In this document: one piece after another, positions 56,528 through 60,000 of the stretch
How positions within the stretch are numbered: the first letter of the stretch is position 1
How the letters are laid out: each line of letters opens with the position of its first letter
Assembly (NCBI RefSeq): GCF_964204645.1
Contig: NC_134027.1
Location: 9,910,485-9,970,484 of the forward strand
DNA from: Tubulanus polymorphus
Lineage: Eukaryota; Nemertea; Palaeonemertea; Tubulaniformes; Tubulanidae
DNA length: 60,000 nt
Direction of reading: 5' to 3'
The notes under the pieces: model-generated
Database searches by the model: none
Told to the model about the DNA's origin: nothing
Seen by the model: the letters and a program-made list of their open reading frames with translations, nothing else
Made by a program: the position numbers and the translations under genes

Positions 56528-59500
56528 TCCCTATGCTAAGAGTTGAGAAAGTATATCGTGTGACTATTAGGACTACGCGTTATTATTGCTATCATCAGCA
56601 TAATTGAGACAATTTTCGTCATCGTCGTCATCGCTGCATCTGGGTAGCCGACGATTCATTGATACGTCCTGTTTACATCATAGGATCCGTGATGATTTTC
56701 ACCGCGAGCGATGATCTTAATGATCTGACGAAGGATCATCGGGATGCGTAATGGCGGCGCGGCGTGTAATATTCAACTCAGCTAGGTCAAATACGACGGC
56801 GAATAACGAACTAATTTCGTCTCGCCGTCAAATTTCATCCCCACCCTGAGAAGAAAGGTTGTTGTAGGGGCAGATCCGGAATTGTGGTGACACGGGGATT
56901 ATCGGTACCAATTGGGCGAACTTCTATCATCTAGATCGTAGGGCTTAGTATCAAAGAAGGGCAGGGCCACCCAACTTACTTTACTGTTTCAGCCTCTCTT
57001 TTCTGATATCTGTATAACACAGACTCTGTAATCCCCGGAGTCAGATACCTTTTGATTATAGGTACCCCAGACAAAGCGATGTGAAGGTGAATTAATCATC
57101 TGACGTTTTTAAAAATGGCGACATGTTAAGTGTGCCAGGATTTGGAAAAACCTACAATTATACCAATCTAAATCGAATTTCGTATTGAATCTGCATACGT
57201 AACGCTTTAATGGATCTTTTAGGCATTTTCAGGCTTTTCAACAACGGTATTCTGTAAATTTGGAGGGCGTCCAACTCGAGAGAGCTATATAGAAAGATGT
57301 ATCCGTGCTCCAGACATATCAGTCACGAATCTGCCCCATTTATTAATTTATGCAAGACACAATACTGGCAGGTCTATTATATCTGATAAGTGCGCTGATA
57401 TTTATCTCCATATCCACCGTCATTTGGGTTTCACAGAGTAAACGTCGTCAAAGTCTTTCAAGCGCGGGATTATCAAAGGCGGTTGACTTTTTTTCAAGAG
57501 GCCGAATTCCCAGGTTAGGTATGACGTGACAGAGTCAATAAATCAACTCCGTTGTCATCACTGTCATACGGTATGTGGGTATGGTATATCGGAGTAATAA
57601 CAGTTTGCGCGTGCGATGGTCAGTGCTACAACGGCGGACTCGGATACTTGCCAACTTGGTCATCACGATCGAACCAATATTTCTTGAAAGTGAATTGATT
57701 TTTTTCTCGTGAAAACCACTGCAGCATGAGCGCAAAGATGAATCCAAGTTGTGCTGGTCGAGTGTTGTAGTGAAGTTTAGTTATGGCGTTCGTAGTTCAA
57801 ATTGAAATGACATTGTGTGAACTTATCGTTCGTGTCATTCTCATGAAAGTCAAGTGTATTATGGAACACAATTATTTGAATTAAATAAATCATAAATCAT
57901 TTGATGAAATAATGAATGGCCTTCAACTGCTGATACTATTAAATGCCTTCTTGATCTTTATCGGATGGTTCCTCGGCAGTTCAGTGTAATTGCGGCTATT
58001 TTCAGTTTTACTTTCGCGTAAAGCCGAGACCAAGGCTGGATTTTGTTCGCCTGGAAAAAAGAAATTGAAACACAAAGAAATATCCAACACACCGAGGCAT
58101 TATTATCATCTTTGTGAGGACACGATGCGCTCCGAATGATTATCTGACAATCACTCCAGTAGAAGTGCCTTTGCTAATGGACATTTTTCTAGATGTGGAA
58201 AACAACAACTACTAAAGTGATGGCTATATTTACTCGTCATCTGCGCGTGTCTGATTTTCTTCAAGATGGCATTGCCAAGTGTCCTTGACTCTTTCGGAGA
58301 AATTTCATGAATATATGCGGTTTGTCTGCATCTAAAAAAACAAGATTGGTTCTCTGATAGCGATCAGTCAGTCACCTCAGATGTTATTTTGGCTGGGCAT
58401 GACTTTGACTTCAAATGCAATTTTTTTCAATTTATCTAGATTTGATAAGCAATATGGACATGTATGATGTGTTAGTGAGAGTCATCTTTTCGAAAACATA
58501 ACTTTTTCTGTCTACATTGCTTTCCGAAGACCTGGGTTTGTTTAAGAACAACAAGTTAGAATAAAAGGTTTCTTTTATTTCACTGAAACCATGTTTTTCA
58601 AAACATCCGACGTTTGGTTCGTGTAGCGAAAAACGGAGTCGCGTTGCTTAGCATTGTTTTTGCGAGGAAATTGATGAAACATGTGGCTGAAGAAAAATCT
58701 GGGTTTTCGAAGGATTAGTAGATATCATTTTACTTTTAGTTGTTTCTGCGAAAGGCTGTGTTGAATGAGTGCTACAATGCGAAATCAGCAGTTGATGAAA
58801 ACAAGTTTCTGCAGAATGGTTTTTCTTTTTAGCAATGAATTTATTTCCATAATATACATTAGTACAAGAGACTTACAAAATAGACTTACAAACCGCATTT
58901 AAAATGCATTATATGCTTATATATTATATGTACTGATGAAAATGATGGAAATAATTAATGTACATAGAACGCAGAATGTACACAGAGTGGTTGATGACTA
59001 GATTAACTAACTCTATAGACTAAATATATCAACTTGGTTATTCTATATGTCTAACTGTAAACCCTTCCGCTGAGTACCAGTCTAAAAATGCATTTAAGTT
59101 CCCTAGACTAGTTGAAATACCTTAGATAGGTAGTCGGGATCGATAAGATCTGGTTTGAAATGTTACTAGAATGACTCCTTTAGGAGACTAACTTCATATT
59201 ACTTTTATGTGTGCGAATTTGATTAATTCCGGTCGAAATGTTGTCGATAAGTGGAGACGATCCTGTTGAATATATTATTGTTTTGTGTTATAGCCTACAA
59301 GAAATGCAATTATATGTGTAAGTACAAAGTAAAACGTCATGGCTGTCTTGCCTTGAATTCGTTGCTATATTAGATTAACGGGCAATGCTGCGCACGCTAC
59401 ATTTTTGATGCGGCTTAGCCAGTAATTTCTTTCTTAAGTTAGCCGCTCGACCATGGGAATACAAATTCATTGCGGCAATTATTCGAAAAACGTTTGGTGC

Positions 59501-60000
59501 AAAAAAGTCAAGGTATCGACCAATGAGCCAGCGATATTTTTGGTCATACCTGAAGTAAAGTCGATTCATGAATTCCTCATGGTTTTCTTAATTGTAATTC
59601 ATCTGAAAATACATTTTAGCATGTACGCTAATCGTAACTCGCAAGGTTTAATTCCTATTGAATTAGGCGATATTTCTAGGTACTAACCATGCTTATTTCA
59701 GAAATGAGAAAATTCTGTAGATTTCATTTTGAATTGATCGGGTGCAAATTTGATTGTAGGTTATATATAGCGCTAACTAATCAAGTAACTTTATTTTGCT
59801 AACGAAAATTTTCACAGGATTAATAAGTTAACTTTTGCGAACGGACCATAAACTTATGCTTTCCATACCCATCCATTCTTCAGCGTTAAGATTCTCTGGA
59901 TTTCCTGTTGACTTTTGCCTAATATATCAACACCCCAAAATTTATGTATGTATTTATGTATTTTCCTTCGAATACCATGTTTTCGGCGAAATTGAGGTAA

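Larger units (their letters stand above)
8520..60000 (+). other. CACNA1 (Cav1-type): Cav1 (L-type) voltage-gated calcium channel alpha-1 gene, 5' part
   Basis: Gene-level entry. The alpha-1 subunit forms the voltage sensor and Ca2+ pore in the plasma membrane and couples depolarisation to contraction, secretion and transcription. Ten exons join in frame, with consistent intron phases, to 508 full codons. In order they give: a cytoplasmic N-terminus with NSCaTE; S1 at about residues 153-173; S2 at about 190-210; S3 at about 225-244; S4 with K251, R254, R257, R260 and R263 at every third place; S5 at about 283-305; a pore loop TMEGW with E378; S6 at about 396-420; AID at 443-460; and part of the I-II linker. 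The Cav1 class is set by the NSCaTE and by closeness to vertebrate Cav1.2/1.3 throughout. Repeats II-IV and the C-terminus lie beyond 60000. Confidence 0.93.
53588..60000 (+). other. Cav1 intron 10 (partial) or later introns
   Basis: No exon with the repeat II start (basic stretch then VKSxxFYWLVI) was found up to 60000. Contains a hammerhead-like fragment, a 19-bp direct repeat, a tRNA-derived SINE, MITE copy G and an (AT)n tract. A CpG-rich patch lies at about 56690-56830. Confidence 0.7.

Noticed and set aside
57913-57990. Short hydrophobic ORF (MNGLQLLILLNAFLIF...)
   Set aside because: 25 codons, no splice or homology support; it does not match any Cav1 segment.
53588-60000. Cav1 repeat II exons
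   Set aside because: Looked for a basic stretch followed by VKSxxFYWLVI. The basic peptide near 55225 (RKRSRKCCSQ) does not continue as Cav1 and lacks fitting splice sites.

Overview
The window reads as nuclear DNA of a marine invertebrate animal. It has AT-rich introns with GT-AG splice sites, conserved animal exons, tRNA-derived SINEs, small palindromic DNA transposons, (AT)n microsatellites and a BEL/Pao LTR retrotransposon. The N-terminal calmodulin-binding element of its L-type calcium channel suits a lophotrochozoan such as a mollusc. That placement is inference; no marker in the window names the species.

Two host genes lie head to head. On the minus strand, positions 1-5385 hold the 5' part of DCP1, the decapping co-activator: coding exon 1 (5224-5385) and a 41-nt exon 2 (3144-3184). 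The rest of DCP1 runs off the left edge. On the plus strand, from 8520 to beyond the right edge, lies the 5' part of a Cav1 (L-type) voltage-gated calcium channel alpha-1 gene. Ten coding exons (8520-8538, 9731-10166, 10625-10730, 34290-34429, 37254-37360, 40099-40251, 40504-40700, 43317-43420, 48393-48565, 53497-53587) join in frame into 508 complete codons. They cover the N-terminus with an NSCaTE motif, all of repeat I (S1-S6, with the pore glutamate at residue 378), the beta-subunit-binding AID helix and the start of the I-II linker. The second intron is a textbook minor-spliceosome AT-AC intron. I found no repeat II exon before position 60000.

The rest is intergenic or intronic and carries many mobile elements. 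The 23.6-kb third Cav1 intron holds a complete, apparently very young BEL/Pao element (27176-33304, antisense to the channel) with identical 176-bp LTRs and one intact 1789-codon Gag-Pol frame. Across the window there are at least seven copies of one palindromic MITE family (ends near AGCCGCGATCACAC). One copy is split by a second element (14921-15706) flanked by TTA. Two copies of a tRNA-derived SINE, a second SINE type, three large fold-back repeats (7.2, 37.9 and 52.6 kb), hammerhead-like palindromes (24.7, 43.9 and 54.6 kb) and four (AT)n tracts complete the picture.

The two genes have no evident shared pathway: DCP1 acts in cytoplasmic mRNA turnover and Cav1 in calcium entry at the plasma membrane. 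Many single-frame ORFs of 60-150 codons occur by chance in this DNA and are not annotated.
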